Under the pieces are notes generated by a model. It did not search any database and was not told where the DNA came from. It saw only the letters and a program-made list of their open reading frames with translations. Positions 1 through 9,997 of a stretch of 64,000 nt of DNA are shown here, one piece after another; the stretch's first letter is position 1; each line of letters opens with the position of its first letter. Source of the DNA: Mixophyes australis (lineage: Eukaryota > Chordata > Amphibia > Anura > Limnodynastidae); contig JAVHZZ010000003.1 in assembly GCA_036250195.1 (NCBI GenBank), positions 35,434,335 to 35,498,334 of the forward strand. Direction: 5' to 3'. The position numbers and the translations under genes were made by a program.

Positions 1-950
1 GCTAGAAGAAGCTTTTTTTTAAAAAAAAAATAGTAACTAAAATGGGCACTTGGTCTTGTGACAGATCATCTTTAAGCCCAGGAGCAACAAAACAATGAGC
101 TTATTAAAACCTAAATGAAAAATAAACTGAGAAGCAAACAGGTGGAAACTTGTTGTCTTTTAAACGGTCCCCTAAAATAAAATGTAACAGCTTCAGGAAT
201 TTATGAAGACTGGAGTGCATAGCAAGTTTCTAGCAACCTGTCAATTTAGTGGTGTAGTTTACAATGTGACAGCAAACATCTGATTTATTGTTATGGGCAA
301 CACTACCTTTTGTCTTTGAACCAATTAATAGAAATGCGTTCTGTGGGGTGGGAGCCCAGAGTTCTGAAATGGATTATATATTATGTAATAATTGTCACTT
401 ATAGTGGTCAGAATATAAATGCACTCAATGAGGAGAAACTCAATTCTGCATGAAGTACCCCCAGACATCACCACCATGTCTGGCTAAATACATTACTGGT
501 TTCTATGGTAGAGGAATCTACACTCTTGTTTGCTTGAGTGATGTGCGAGCAAAAATGAACGGAGGTTTCAAGCTGGACATCGAAGCAGAGTCTTTTCGCA
601 CAATGTTCTGCAGCACTTCTCACTGAATTGAATCCCCCCCGCCCCCCAATAATTGTCTTAAATGTACATATCTACGCTGTGCATATCAATGAAAAATTAT
701 CCTAGGTCTCTCTTAAATGTTGGACAAAACTAATTGTAACATTGCAGACTAATCCATTAAAAGTACATAATGAGTCATTAGGGAATGAAAAGTGATCGCA
801 ATTTGCATTTTTAGAAACGGATAGAAAATGCAAGCAGGTACACCTGTATTCCTCAAGAAGAGGCTCTCAAGAAACTTTTCTAGTTAAATATGGCTGTAAG
901 TAGGTTCTGCTTATACTGCACTTACCATATGTAGACAGATACAACACAGT
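1..950. other. Non-coding stretch, nothing recognised
   Basis: AT-rich sequence with no long open frame, no recognisable repeat ends and no RNA gene that I can see. A short C-rich run lies near 636-648. Confidence 0.5.
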
Positions 951-1117
951 ACACAATGCATATGTATATACAAGTTAACCCGTGCATGATACTCATCCAT
1001 TCTAGTCAAATCAAGCTACTTAAGGTCTTAAAAAGGTTCTTGTCATGCATTTGGGCCATAGCCCAGGCCTCCTCAGGGGAAGAGCGTTACTTCCCAACGC
1101 AAGAGCCCTTTTTAATG

Positions 1118-1569
1118 TGTGTTCATGAGGTAAATGGATGAGTCCTTTCTGAGAAAATAGTTTTTTTCCACACACACACTAACACACGCCGCTATACATG
1201 TGTGTTCATGAGGTAAAATTACCTCACGAAAATGAGTTTGACCCCTCAACTCGTAAATTTAGCCTTTACTACCCCTCCCACGGGGGGAATGGGGGATGAT
1301 GGAAGTTAACTGACTTCACTATTCTAATTTTTTTGTCAAATAATGTCAGTATACCAAATTTCAGGTCAATTGGATGAGCCCTTTCTGAGAAAATAGTTTT
1401 TTCCACACACACACTAACACACGCCACTAGGCTTTTACTTTTATAATATTAGATAATGCTAAGAATTTAGTAGGTCAGTGTATAACTCCGCCCAGCAGGT
1501 GGCGCTGCAGCTTGTTGTTTTTTTTTCACACACAGACTAACACACGCCGCTAGGCTTTTATATTATAGA
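1118..1569 (-). mobile_element. Fragments with Helitron-type 5' termini
   Basis: A segment containing a TTTTTTCCACACACACACTA-like core and an ACACGCCGCTAG-like motif occurs three times, near 1150-1195, 1385-1453 and 1522-1569. Read on the minus strand, the second and third copies begin with TCTAATATTATAAAAG at 1453 and TCTATAATATAAAAG at 1569, each preceded by A. This matches the A|TC start expected of Helitrons and resembles the start of the complete element at 4207. The matching 3' ends are not clear, so these are probably truncated or nested non-autonomous copies. The assignment rests on terminus resemblance only. Confidence 0.45.
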
Positions 1570-1997
1570 TAAGTTCAATGCACAGATTAAAACATTTATT
1601 AAATGCCTTAACATCTGTTAATAATATAGTCATTAATGAAAAAAATATCAATGCGACCGTCACCCCTATCACTCGGCACTTACACCTGTAGCTGGTGAAA
1701 GTGATACGGCTGAAAATCATGCACCTGAAAGATGCCCAATGCTAGAAACTGATGTGAGGGCACGCCCCTTGCTGTGCATAGGTTACGAGCATGCGTTCCG
1801 CGCCCCCCAAACACCTCCTTCACCCAGTTACGACCATGCAATAGTAGTGAGTTGTAGTCCTTTTCTGAGCATGCACAAAATACGGCACGTATCAGCATTT
1901 ACTTTCCTTAATGAATCTGGCCTAATGTCATTTCCGGGCTAAAAATAATAGTAGAATACAAATCAGATAGGGATTTTCCACCTTCAATTATAGTTTA
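1570..1997. other. Unassigned intergenic sequence
   Basis: No element ends or coding frame could be supported. About 1740-1890 is less AT-rich than its surroundings and may belong to an old repeat, but I could not name it. Confidence 0.4.
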
Positions 1998-2169
1998 CTA
2001 GCAGAATACCCGGCGTTGCCCGGGATTTAAATAATGTTTATTTATAAAAATCAATCTAAATATTAAACATACATGTAAATATCATGTTAAAATTGGACCA
2101 GTAGAAGGTGAAAAGTGAAAATGTGAAACTGTATTTGAACTGTATATGATGGAACGAACCGATAAACAA

Positions 2170-3354
2170 TTACTTTAAAACAGCTTGATAAACTATATTT
2201 CTCGTTTCTTCATTTGGGGCAAATACATACAAATTTCTTGGTGATCCAACTCTTGAGCACACAACGTAAAATTGTCGATGAGAAAAGCAAGGTGATTCCA
2301 AGTTGACTCCAGCTACATGTAAAGATTGTCCTTGGGCCTTATTGATAGACATGGCAAAAGCTAAACGAACTGGAAATTGTACACGCTTAAATTGAAATGG
2401 CATATGAGATGGAATGAGAGGTATGCGTGGAATGAAAGCATTGTCACCTTTTGCACAGCCTGTCAAAATAGTTGCTTTAATGACATGAGAATGGAGCTTT
2501 TGGACTACTAATCTTGTACCGTTACAAAGTCTTGGAGGATTTAAATTTCTGAGAAGCATAATGGGTGATCCAATCTTCAGTACCAGGTTATGCGGTGGCA
2601 TACCGGGAGGTTCTAAAGAGTTTAAAAATTCAGTAGGATAGTGCACAGCCTCATTTTCTTCAACAACGGTATCTATTGATTTGTATAATATGGCTTTTCC
2701 AGGCAACTCTTCTTGAATCTTTAAGTTGATGTTGTTTACACAATTATTTTAGTTACTGGATGAAGCGGCATTAAACCATTCCCAATATTTAACAAATGAT
2801 CAGCAAACTGACGTCCATTGTGTTGCCATGCAGAGAAACTCTCATATTTGTTGTTAGTCGCAAAGTGCGAACATGCCTGCAAAGATGTGATGATTTAAGG
2901 CATGCATTAATTTTATCCGCCATTGTTCCTTTTGGAATGACCGGCAATGTTTGTCGAAAATCTCCAGCCAATAAAACAGTGACTCCACCCATTAGTAAAT
3001 CATTGCCTCTTAAAAATTGAAGTGTTTGATTGAGGGCCTGTAAAGCATTTTTGTGTGACATGGTGCATTCATCCCATACAATGACCTGACATTGCTGCAG
3101 AATCTGAGCTTTTTCTGTTCGTTTAGGGATATTGCAGACGGGAGTTTCACTCTGGGCCAGATTAAGCGGTAACTTGAAAGCTGAATGTGCTGTTCTTCCA
3201 CCAGGGAGCAAAGTTGCAGCAATTCCACAGCAATAGCTATCTTGGAATGTACTCGAATTTTAGCAAGTAACAACTTGATGAGAAACGTCTTACCTGTTCC
3301 TCCGGGTGCATCCAGAAAAAATATATTTCCCCTTTTTTTTGGAACTTCTTCCAA
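2170..3354 (-). pseudogene. Helitron Pif1-like helicase, frameshifted remnant
   Basis: This is the C-terminal SF1B DNA helicase part of a Helitron RepHel protein. Read on the minus strand, a Walker A motif (APGGTGKT) lies near 3295-3320, Walker B (VIVWDECTMS) near 3065-3095 and the following helicase motif (LLAGDFRQTLPV) near 2930-2965. The late motif (SINKAQGQSL) lies near 2310-2345, followed by YVVCSRVG and a natural-looking C-terminus at about 2170. Continuity needs at least two frameshifts, near 3225 and near 2810. A stretch of helicase sequence also seems to be missing between about 2700 and 2760, where two distant family segments are joined. No Rep/HUH nuclease or zinc-finger part is present upstream, so the protein is non-functional. 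Confidence 0.85.
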
Positions 3355-3360
3355 GACATT

Positions 3361-4044
3361 GTTCCAGACATTCCAGAGTTATGGTCGTTTTAGATGATTT
3401 TTAGTTGTTATCCCCCTCGCCACCCCCACCCTTAGGAGTGCTAGGGGTGTCTTGCCCCCACAATATTTGTTGTCAGACTGTAAGTCATATGTGTACCAGG
3501 TTTGGTGTAAATTGTTCCAGACATTCCAGAATTATGGTCGTTTTCAATGATTTTTAGGTGTTACCCCCCTCACCACCCCCACCCTTAGGAGTGCTAGGGG
3601 TGTCTTACCCCCACAATATTTGTTGTCAGACTGTAAGTCATATGTGTACCAGGTTTGGTGTAAATTGTTCCAGACATTCCAGAGTTATGGTCGTTTTCGA
3701 TGATTTTTAGGTGTTACCCCCCTCGCCACCCCCACCCTTAGGAGTTCTAGGGGTGTCTTACCCCCACAATATTTGTTGTTAGACTGTAAGTCATATGTGT
3801 ACCAGGTTTGGTGTAAATTGTTCCAGACATTCCAGAGTTATGGTCGTTTTAGATGATTTTTAGGTGTTACCCCCCTCGCCACCCCCACCCTTAGGAGTGC
3901 TAGGGGTGTCTTGCCCCCACAATATTTGTTGTCAGACTGTAAGTCATATGTGTACCAGGTTTGGTGTAAATTGTTCCAGACATTCCAGAGTTATGGTAGT
4001 TTTCGATGATTTTTAGGTGTTACCCCCCTTGCCACCCCCACCCC
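3361..4044 (-). repeat. 153-bp tandem repeat inside the Helitron
   Basis: The motif GTTCCAGACATTCCAGA recurs at 3361, 3514, 3667, 3820 and 3973, exactly 153 bp apart. That gives four full copies and a partial fifth. The copies are nearly identical, differing by single bases such as CGATG/AGATG and TGTCTTA/TGTCTTG, so the expansion is recent relative to the decay of the helicase. Each unit contains a C-rich segment with runs of five or six C. Confidence 0.92.
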
Positions 4045-4207
4045 GTAATGAATTTCAATTTTAAATTTTTTTAGTTGCCTCCGTCATGGTTTAATACACT
4101 CGTATGCAAAATTTCATGATCTTCGCTTGAAAAATGTGGATTTGTATAGAAAGACAGACAGAAGGACAGAAGGACAGAAGGACAAATTTTCTCTTTTATA
4201 TATTAGA

Positions 4208-4397
4208 TAGTTATTGGCTTCATACTCTCAGTCCAAAAACAGACCGATAGGTTAATTGTTTGCGAATTAAAATGGTCTATGTTAGCATGTTAGGGAATTT
4301 AAACTGTAAACTTCAATAGGCAGGTACTGATCTGAATAATACAAATTGTTTGTACAGCACTGTGTAATATGCTGGTGGTACATAAATAATCAATGGC
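4208..4397. other. Unassigned sequence right of the Helitron
   Basis: AT-rich spacer with no coding frame or element ends that I can support. Confidence 0.4.

Positions 4398-4459
<62 letters not shown>
4398..4459. repeat. (AAT)n microsatellite
   Basis: About 20 uninterrupted AAT triplets. Confidence 0.97.
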
Positions 4460-4461
<2 letters not shown>

Positions 4462-4964
4462 CCAACACAAGGTGTAGCTCAGTCCTTAATTCAGGCAGAT
4501 CTCCATTTAATTATTCCCTCTACACTGTTTTATTTTCACTGGCAATAAACCTTATTTTAACCCCTATCACTAATATTATAATATATCTCAAAATAGTGGC
4601 TAGGATGTAACAAAGTGTTGTATTATATTTGATCACAATTTTACTTGTTGATTTCCAATATATCTTTTAATTTACAAGGTGAACATTATCCTATTCCCCT
4701 GCTTCCCAGTTCTCAGGAAACCCTAATAATGTATGGTTTCCAGGTCACAAGTGAAATTATTAGTAACACCTGTCTTTTAAACCGTGTCAGTCAGTAATGA
4801 ATACACCTGACGGAATTTAGGAAACACTGTCCTATATTTTTAAAATCATTTTATCATTTTCGATGCATCCACTAGGTGGCAGATCTGTTTGCACTGAGGA
4901 CATTCTTATAAAGTAATATTATATACAATAGCACATAAGACAAACAGGAGAAAGTTTTTCAATG
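4460..4964. other. Non-coding stretch, nothing recognised
   Basis: No coding frame, RNA gene or element ends found. Confidence 0.4.
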
Positions 4965-5137
4965 CAGCCTTGGTGTGTGCTTAGCCCACTCCTCAATAGC
5001 TACCAACATGACATGTTTTCAGGATTTCTGTCTGTAGAAACAGGTGGGAGATTAACTCACCTGTGCATGATTAAAGGAATCCTGAAAACACAACCTGTTG
5101 GTAGCTCTTGAGGACTGAGTTCAAGCATCTCTGGCTT
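4965..5137. mobile_element. Degenerate hAT-like MITE (inverted repeat)
   Basis: The two arms form a long imperfect inverted repeat. CTCCTCAATAGCTACCAAC near 4990-5008 pairs with the complement of GTTGGTAGCTCTTGAGGAC near 5098-5116, and the inner GTTTTCAGGAT pairs with ATCCTGAAAAC. The layout resembles the abundant vertebrate hAT-type MITEs whose arms carry a CTCAAGA..CCAACAGGT..TTTTCAGGAT motif order; that match is from memory. Terminal repeats are eroded and no 8-bp target duplication could be defined. Confidence 0.55.
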
Positions 5138-6554
5138 AGCCCTTCCTCTACTTTCTCCTTCTTTACACAAAATATTTGTTAAACATTGTATTTGTTTATT
5201 CTATGAAAGACAGTTATTGTCATGTTATTCATTAGAAGACCTACCCTAAAATGCATAAACCTTTGCATCAAGAAAATGGAATTAAATAATGTTTACTGCC
5301 CACCAAACCTAAGTAGTCCTGTCCAAAGTACAATTATATGCTCCAACAACAAGCAGAGATTGCCAATAAGGGTGTCAGCCAGCTCATATTTGGTAAGATT
5401 ATGGGGTATAACACACAAACAAAAGCCATTAGTCACTTTTCTGCACAAACCATATTTCAAAGAAAGCTTGTCAATATGTTAACATTATTTTTCTTAAAGC
5501 ATTCACCAAATGTTAAAAGTACATGATTAAGAACAGAGATACCACATCCCTAAACTCTTCAGGGACCCCTTTAAATAAATCATTTTTTAAATATAGATAA
5601 TAACGGGAACATTCCTATGGAGATTGGGCCCACAAAAAACAAGCAAGGAAAAATCAGGACCAAGCTTCAATTGAATAAATTAATTAGGGACTGTCCATCT
5701 GTCAGACAACTAGCCATTCACAGATGTTTAGTGTGAGGAACCACTCTGATTGGCTAGTCACGTATAGAACCCTCATGGTATATGAATAGATTTAATTGTA
5801 ACAATGAAGTTAATTGATATATTGATTCGATTTTGGAGAGTCAAAAAATGAAAACAGTTATTCACCGTGGGTGGGGATATTTTCTGTAAAGTTCAAAAGT
5901 AAAAATATGTGATTACCTTTCAATGAATCAATTGTGATTGTTTCACTTGCACTAAATTAATCAAACCTGTTTGCTGATTGGTGGCTGTGGGATGCTACAA
6001 TGTTTAAATTTGTTAGTTAACAACATAATGTCCACTGACAAGATTGTATTCTAAATAGTTGATTGCAAAATAATATTGTATAAAAGAGCAGTAATGGAAT
6101 TTTGTCCATAGCACGCCTTTTAGATTGTTCTTCTTTGTACCCCACATGCTATAACATTATATCATCATTTTTGCCATCTCTTCTTATTCTATGTAACACA
6201 ATTTGCCCTGGTTTAGTTAACACAATAAAAAGTCTCTTTTATAGAACACACATAATGTATCTGTTCTTTTTATACATTCTTTACATCTGACTGTTAAACA
6301 ACCTAGGAAATTATCCTGTTGAAAGAAAGCAGAATGTGTATCCAATTCATAAATGCAACTTACCCTGAAAGTATTTACAATTGCTCTTAGCTTACTTCGG
6401 GAACAGACTATAAAAACAACAGTCGTAACAGTTTGACAGATGGACACCACCCAGCAGAATGTCACTGTACTTGTTCTAGCCTTATATCTAACTTTAAATA
6501 TCTGGTAGAACATCTGGTAAACCAGGAGTCACGGTACATTTTCAGATTTGGTTT
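5138..6554. other. 1.4 kb with no recognised feature
   Basis: Only short open frames (under 100 codons) lie on both strands, with no recognisable domain. An isolated TATAAAAG at 6079-6086 has no supported transcript. Base composition is AT-rich like the rest of the flank. Confidence 0.4.
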
Positions 6555-6668
6555 TTGCAACACTTATCATTAATATGCCTGCTTTTGGGTTCCCCTGTGG
6601 CTCTCCACATGCAACATCTACAGGTACATTGGTCTATACCCAATCGGTGGGAGGATAACTCCAGTCGC

Positions 6669-7084
6669 ATGCAGGCTACAGCTACCGTGCTACAACCTTC
6701 CTTGCAGAACCACCTGGGGGTAAATGTATTATGGTCCGATTTTTTCAACTCGCCGGAAATAGGTGAGTTGACAGCTAAAATTTAAAGCGGCGCTGGCTTG
6801 TAAAGGCAAGTTTCCGGCGAGTTGAAAAAATTAGACCATAATACATTTACCCCCTGGTATTTAACATTCCATGATGTGGTTGTTCCTCCACCCCTGTAGC
6901 AGAGGTAGATGAAACCTACAAATACATCATCCAGTTGATCATTAATTCCTGCAGATCTGGGGAAGGCGTGCGGTACCGTGTGCTTTGGAGGGGCTTTGAT
7001 CCTGAGGACTGCGCTTGGATTAAGTTGACTTGTGTTCATTCACATGCTCTGCTGGGCAAATTCTTCAGGGTGAATCCTGCTTAG
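6669..7084 (+). pseudogene. Gypsy chromovirus-like pol C-terminus with chromodomain
   Basis: The plus-strand frame 6896-7084 reads as a chromodomain, with the motif YRVLWRGFDPEDCAWI near residues 26-41 of that segment, and stops at 7082-7084. Chromodomains of this type end the integrase of chromoviral Gypsy (Metaviridae) LTR retrotransposons and help target integration. The frame just left of the MITE (6687-6716) contains PSLQNHL, which fits the conserved stretch before the chromodomain in such integrases. The MITE with one CTG copy lies exactly between the two halves, and removing it would bring them into one frame, but an in-frame TGA remains at 6872-6874. This is a dead remnant; the rest of pol and gag is absent. 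Confidence 0.7.
6717..6853. mobile_element. 137-bp Harbinger-type MITE with CTG target duplication
   Basis: The ends are GGGGTAAATGTATTATGGTC and its inverted complement. The inverted repeat continues imperfectly through TTTTTTCAACTCGCCGGAAA to about 50-55 bp per arm. CTG flanks both sides (6714-6716 and 6854-6856). A 3-bp CWG or TWA target duplication with G-rich ends is typical of PIF/Harbinger elements. There is no transposase, so it was mobilised in trans. It interrupts the Gypsy pol remnant and is therefore younger than that copy. Confidence 0.85.
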
Positions 7085-7117
7085 CCTAGAGGATCACATA
7101 CGGAGTCTGCTGCTAAT

Positions 7118-7274
7118 GGGGAAAGGGGGTGCACTGTGAGTATCCACTGAAATACTGGCTACGGATAGCAGGTGGCAGTGAACCATAAACAGTTTCAACT
7201 CTCTTATATAACACTGCACACTCATCACTTCTGCTAAAGGTCAAGGTAATGGAGGTTATGAGACCTGCAACATC
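7118..7274 (+). mobile_element. Possible polypurine tract and start of Gypsy 3' LTR
   Basis: About 33 bp after the pol stop there is a purine run, GGGGAAAGGGGG (7118-7129), followed immediately by TGCACTGTGAG. A polypurine tract directly before a TG-starting LTR is the expected order for a Gypsy element. The LTR cannot be confirmed because the second copy and its CA end are not visible before the LINE sequence begins near 7275. Confidence 0.35.
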
Positions 7275-7796
7275 AGCACCTTACACAGGTGAATTAGGAG
7301 GAAGAGAATTGAATAAATTACTGACCACCTTAGTCAGTGCAGTCTCTGCGGATTGTTGGGAACTAAAGCCTAACTGAAGAGGGTCCAATAAGTTGTGTGA
7401 GGAAAGATTGTGTAGTGTATGAGATGAGTGTAGACAAGCCTCTCAAGAGGCTGGGAAAGACAAGGCAGCTGAGAGATGGGATGGTAATCTAAGAGGGATT
7501 TTGGGGCAAAATTTTTCTTTTTTTCTGAAAAAGAGTGATAGCTACATGCTTGAAAAATGATATAAAGATATCGACAGGGAGAGGGAGAGAGAGAGAGGGA
7601 CAGAGAGAGGGAGAGAGATAGGGAGGGAGAGCGATCTGGGATAAGCACAGTAAACAGGGATTGACTTAGTTGTAAGGACATTGGTTCAAGTAGACAAGTA
7701 GAATATGAAGAAGTAGATACTTCATCTTCATTTGTGGGATAAAAAGAAGGTGCCAGAGGGTGCAGGGAGGGATCGAAGCAGATTGTTGGTCAAGGA
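7275..7796 (-). pseudogene. L2/CR1-like LINE ORF2 fragment (RT N-terminal part)
   Basis: On the minus strand, going from 7796 down to 7275, the frames contain TNEDEVSTSS and TCLLEPM near 7735-7680, then LLDYHPISQLPCLSQPLERL near 7490-7440. NLLDPLQLGF and ETALTKVV follow near 7395-7320. These are in the correct order for the start of the reverse transcriptase domain of L2/CR1-clade LINEs. Several frameshifts and stops, plus a purine-rich simple repeat, break the frame. It ends before the catalytic part, so this copy lacks its 3' half. It is the continuation of the fragment at 9068-9378. Confidence 0.75.
7576..7632. repeat. GA-rich simple repeat
   Basis: An imperfect (GA)n/(GGGA)n run inside the minus-strand LINE fragment, probably expanded after insertion because it falls between two conserved reverse transcriptase segments. 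Confidence 0.85.
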
Positions 7797-8740
7797 GTGC
7801 CGCAAGGCTCAGTGCTAGGTCCTCTGCTGTTCTCTATCTATACTGCTTCTCTTGGAAATCTAATAAGTTCCTTTGGATTTCAGTATCATCTCTATGTGGA
7901 TGATACCCAAATTTATCTATCCTCTCCTGATCTCTCGACTTCTGTGTTGTCACGTGTAACTGACTATCTTTCTGCCATATCATCCTGGATGTCCTCTCGC
8001 CAACTCAAACTCAATCTTTCTAAAACAGAGTTAATAATATTCCCACCCACCAACAAGAGCATACCTGACGTTTCGATCTCTGTTGATAACATGACCATAA
8101 ATCCCACCCCACAAGCTCGCTGCCTAGGTGTAATCCTCGACTTACACCTATCATTTTTTCCCCACATTGACTCTATATCTAAATCATGTTACATACATCT
8201 AAAAAACATTTCCAGACTTTGCACATATCTCACGCAAGACACTGCAAAAATTAATTCATGCACTTATCATCTCCCGCATTGACTATTGCAATTCCCTCCT
8301 TACTGGTCTTCCCCAAAACAGACTCAAACACCTACAATCTATTTTGCATGCTGCGGCAAGATTGATTTTACTTGCAAATCGTTACTCCTCTGTTGAATCA
8401 CTCTGTATGTCTCTACACTGGCTGCCTGTTTTACCGAATCCAATATAAAATACTTTACTAACCTACAAGGCCATCAACAAGGCTGCACCAAAATACATCT
8501 CCTCTCTTGTCTCAAAATATCTCCCAACTCGGCAACTCCATTCTGCAAAAGATCTGCGACTCTCATCCACACTCACTACATCCTCCCATTCCCGGTTACA
8601 GGACTTTTTTCGGGCTGCACCCACTCTATGGAATTCTCTCCCTCGCACAATAAGACTCTCCTCTGGTCTACAAACTTTCAAGCGTTCTCTGAAAACCCAC
8701 CTCTTTAGACAAGCTTATAATATTCCTCAACCACCCTCTT
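7797..8740 (+). pseudogene. Reverse transcriptase remnant of the plus-strand L2-like LINE
   Basis: The first segment (7797-8282) is a 161-codon open frame with [20 protein letters not shown] and [11 protein letters not shown], the RT palm and following region of L2-clade ORF2. The frame then shifts by one near 8250, giving [20 protein letters not shown], and again near 8430-8455 with a stop, giving TYKAINKAAPKYISSLVSKY and later WNSLPRTIRL. The normal C-terminus is reached, so only the 5' truncation and two frame breaks separate it from a family-length C-terminal half. It is not functional. Confidence 0.85.
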
Positions 8741-9067
8741 AACCTCACTACATTACCCTATTACCACCTGTTACACAATTTCACACAAGACAACTACCCC
8801 TTGACCAACATTGTTGTGTGACAGGATCGTTTAGCTTATGAGTCACTTTTACCTTTGCAGTCTGGCTGGGCCAAAATGCAAAATGTAGACTTAACCTTAT
8901 GTGTCAAACTCCCATTGTCCCATAGATTGTAAGCTTGTGAGCAGGGCCTTCTCACCTCTTTGTCTGTTTTACCCAGTTTGTCTATTAGTTTACTATGTTT
9001 GTCCCCAATTGTAAAGCGCTACGGAATATGTTGGCGCTATATAAATAAATGTTGATGATGATGATGA
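7797..9067 (+). mobile_element. L2-like LINE, 5'-truncated copy (RT C-terminal part to 3' end)
   Basis: The copy begins at the reverse transcriptase motif [10 protein letters not shown] (7794 onward), followed by the catalytic box, which reads YVDD instead of the usual YADD (about 7894-7905). The thumb and C-terminal sequence follows in three frames, with breaks near 8250 and near 8430-8455, through RQAYNIPQPPS and a stop at about 8740. The tail has a GTAAAGCGCTACGGAATATG motif, GGCGCTATATAAATAAATG and a (GAT)n end at 9053-9067, the usual 3' end of vertebrate L2-type LINEs. 5' truncation is normal for target-primed insertion. It sits inside an older copy of opposite orientation. Confidence 0.87.
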
Positions 9068-9378
9068 AGGATGGATAATATAATTTCCTTGTCTTATCAA
9101 TTTTGTCCTTGCAGTAGGTAGCAAGATCTTGGACATTGATGGTAATTGGAGGGTTTGGTGTGGAAGAATTGAGAAGAGATTTAAATATATTAAAAATGCA
9201 TTTGGGGTTATAAGCTTAAGTGGAGATGAGAGATGAAAGTATGTTTGTTTAGCAGTATGCGGAGCAATTTGATAAGAGTGGTAGATGTCAGTATATGTGA
9301 TGAAGTCATTAGATGAACCATATATTTGCCAATGTTGTTCTATTATCTTATCCAATATATTACACAATGATCAGTTAG
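9068..9378 (-). pseudogene. L2/CR1-like LINE ORF2 fragment (endonuclease-RT linker)
   Basis: On the minus strand, 9378 down to 9068, one frame holds DIYHSYQIAPHTAKQTYF and the next holds IFKSLLNSS, TINVQDLATYCKDKIDK. These belong to the linker just before the reverse transcriptase in L2-clade ORF2. The next part of the same protein (TNEDEV onward) lies on the far side of the plus-strand LINE at 7796 and below. The two minus-strand fragments were therefore one copy, later split by the plus-strand insertion. One frameshift lies near 9205. Confidence 0.7.
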
Positions 9379-9892
9379 GCTTCCTAAAGTGTTCAAACAG
9401 TCAAGATAATATAACATTAACCAACCTTATATATCAGTCATAAGCTATACATTATTCATTTCGTTGGATATTTGAAAAGCATTTGATTCATTATAATGGT
9501 CATTCATATTTAATACAGTGGAGACAATTCATCTCATGGAGAATTTAATGACTACTTGCAAAACATTTATGATAAACCAATAGTATATATTAGACATAAG
9601 TGTTGAATTTCAACCCATATACGAAAGCAAGAAGGTGCCAGGTATGTATATTTTGGTGATTTGCATCCAATTCACTATAAATTATTTATTTTTCAAAATG
9701 AGGAATGTATAATAAACCTTGTAGCCAGTGATATACTCAAGCGTATCATTAATACAGCAGTATCTAATCCCAACCAACTAACAGTACTGAAACAAAGCCA
9801 GAAAATTTCAGGTCTATCAAATGACAAAAACCTAAAAAGAAAAAAAAAATACTTTTAGCAACTAAGCAGATCATACAAAACAAATGATCATT
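9379..9892. other. AT-rich flank before the tRNA array
   Basis: No coding frame or element recognised. Similarity to the array spacer starts only near 9893. Confidence 0.5.
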
Positions 9893-9911
9893 CAAATTTA
9901 CTATTCACACG

Positions 9912-9997
9912 GGCTCTGTGGCGCAATGGATAGTGCATTGGACTTCTAGTATGTTGTAGTTGTTCAAAGGTTGTGGGTTCAAGTCCCACCAGAGTCA
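9912..9997 (+). tRNA. tRNA-Arg(UCU), copy 1, left array edge
   Basis: All stems pair. Compared with the reference copy (62928-63013) it has C23 to T (G12-U23 wobble), A38 to G and A57 in the T loop (TTCAA), both tolerated by the B box. Only about 20 bp of its 5' flank match other units, so it marks the array boundary. Confidence 0.88.

Larger units (their letters stand above)
1998..4207 (-). mobile_element. Helitron with both termini, decayed
   Basis: On the minus strand the element starts TCTAATATATAAAAGAG at 4207 and ends in CTAG at 1998. A short hairpin (CCCGG, loop, CCGGG) lies 7-8 bases before the CTAG. The flanking bases are A on the 5' side and T on the 3' side. These are the hallmarks of Helitrons: TC start, subterminal hairpin, CTRR end and insertion between A and T without target duplication. 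Inside are a broken Pif1-like helicase (2170-3354) and a 153-bp tandem repeat (3361-4044). At about 2.2 kb it is much shorter than an autonomous Helitron; the Rep nuclease part is absent, so it cannot be autonomous. Confidence 0.85.

Noticed and set aside
1739..1942. Small plus-strand open frame in the less AT-rich region
   Set aside because: 67 codons, overlapped by another frame on the opposite strand, with no recognisable motif.
4470..4495. tRNA-like A box (GTGTAGCTCAGTCC)
   Set aside because: No B box, cloverleaf or terminator follows at a suitable distance.
5222..5526. Overlapping 62- and 86-codon frames
   Set aside because: Chance-length frames in non-coding DNA with no domain or splice context.
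6079..6086. TATAAAAG as a Pol II promoter
   Set aside because: No supported gene lies downstream, and such motifs are expected by chance in AT-rich DNA.
7275..9067. Twin-priming (5' inversion) as the origin of the head-to-head LINE pieces
   Set aside because: Minus-strand L2 sequence continues beyond the 3' end of the plus-strand copy (9068-9378) and is collinear with the piece on the left, which a nested insertion explains and twin priming does not.
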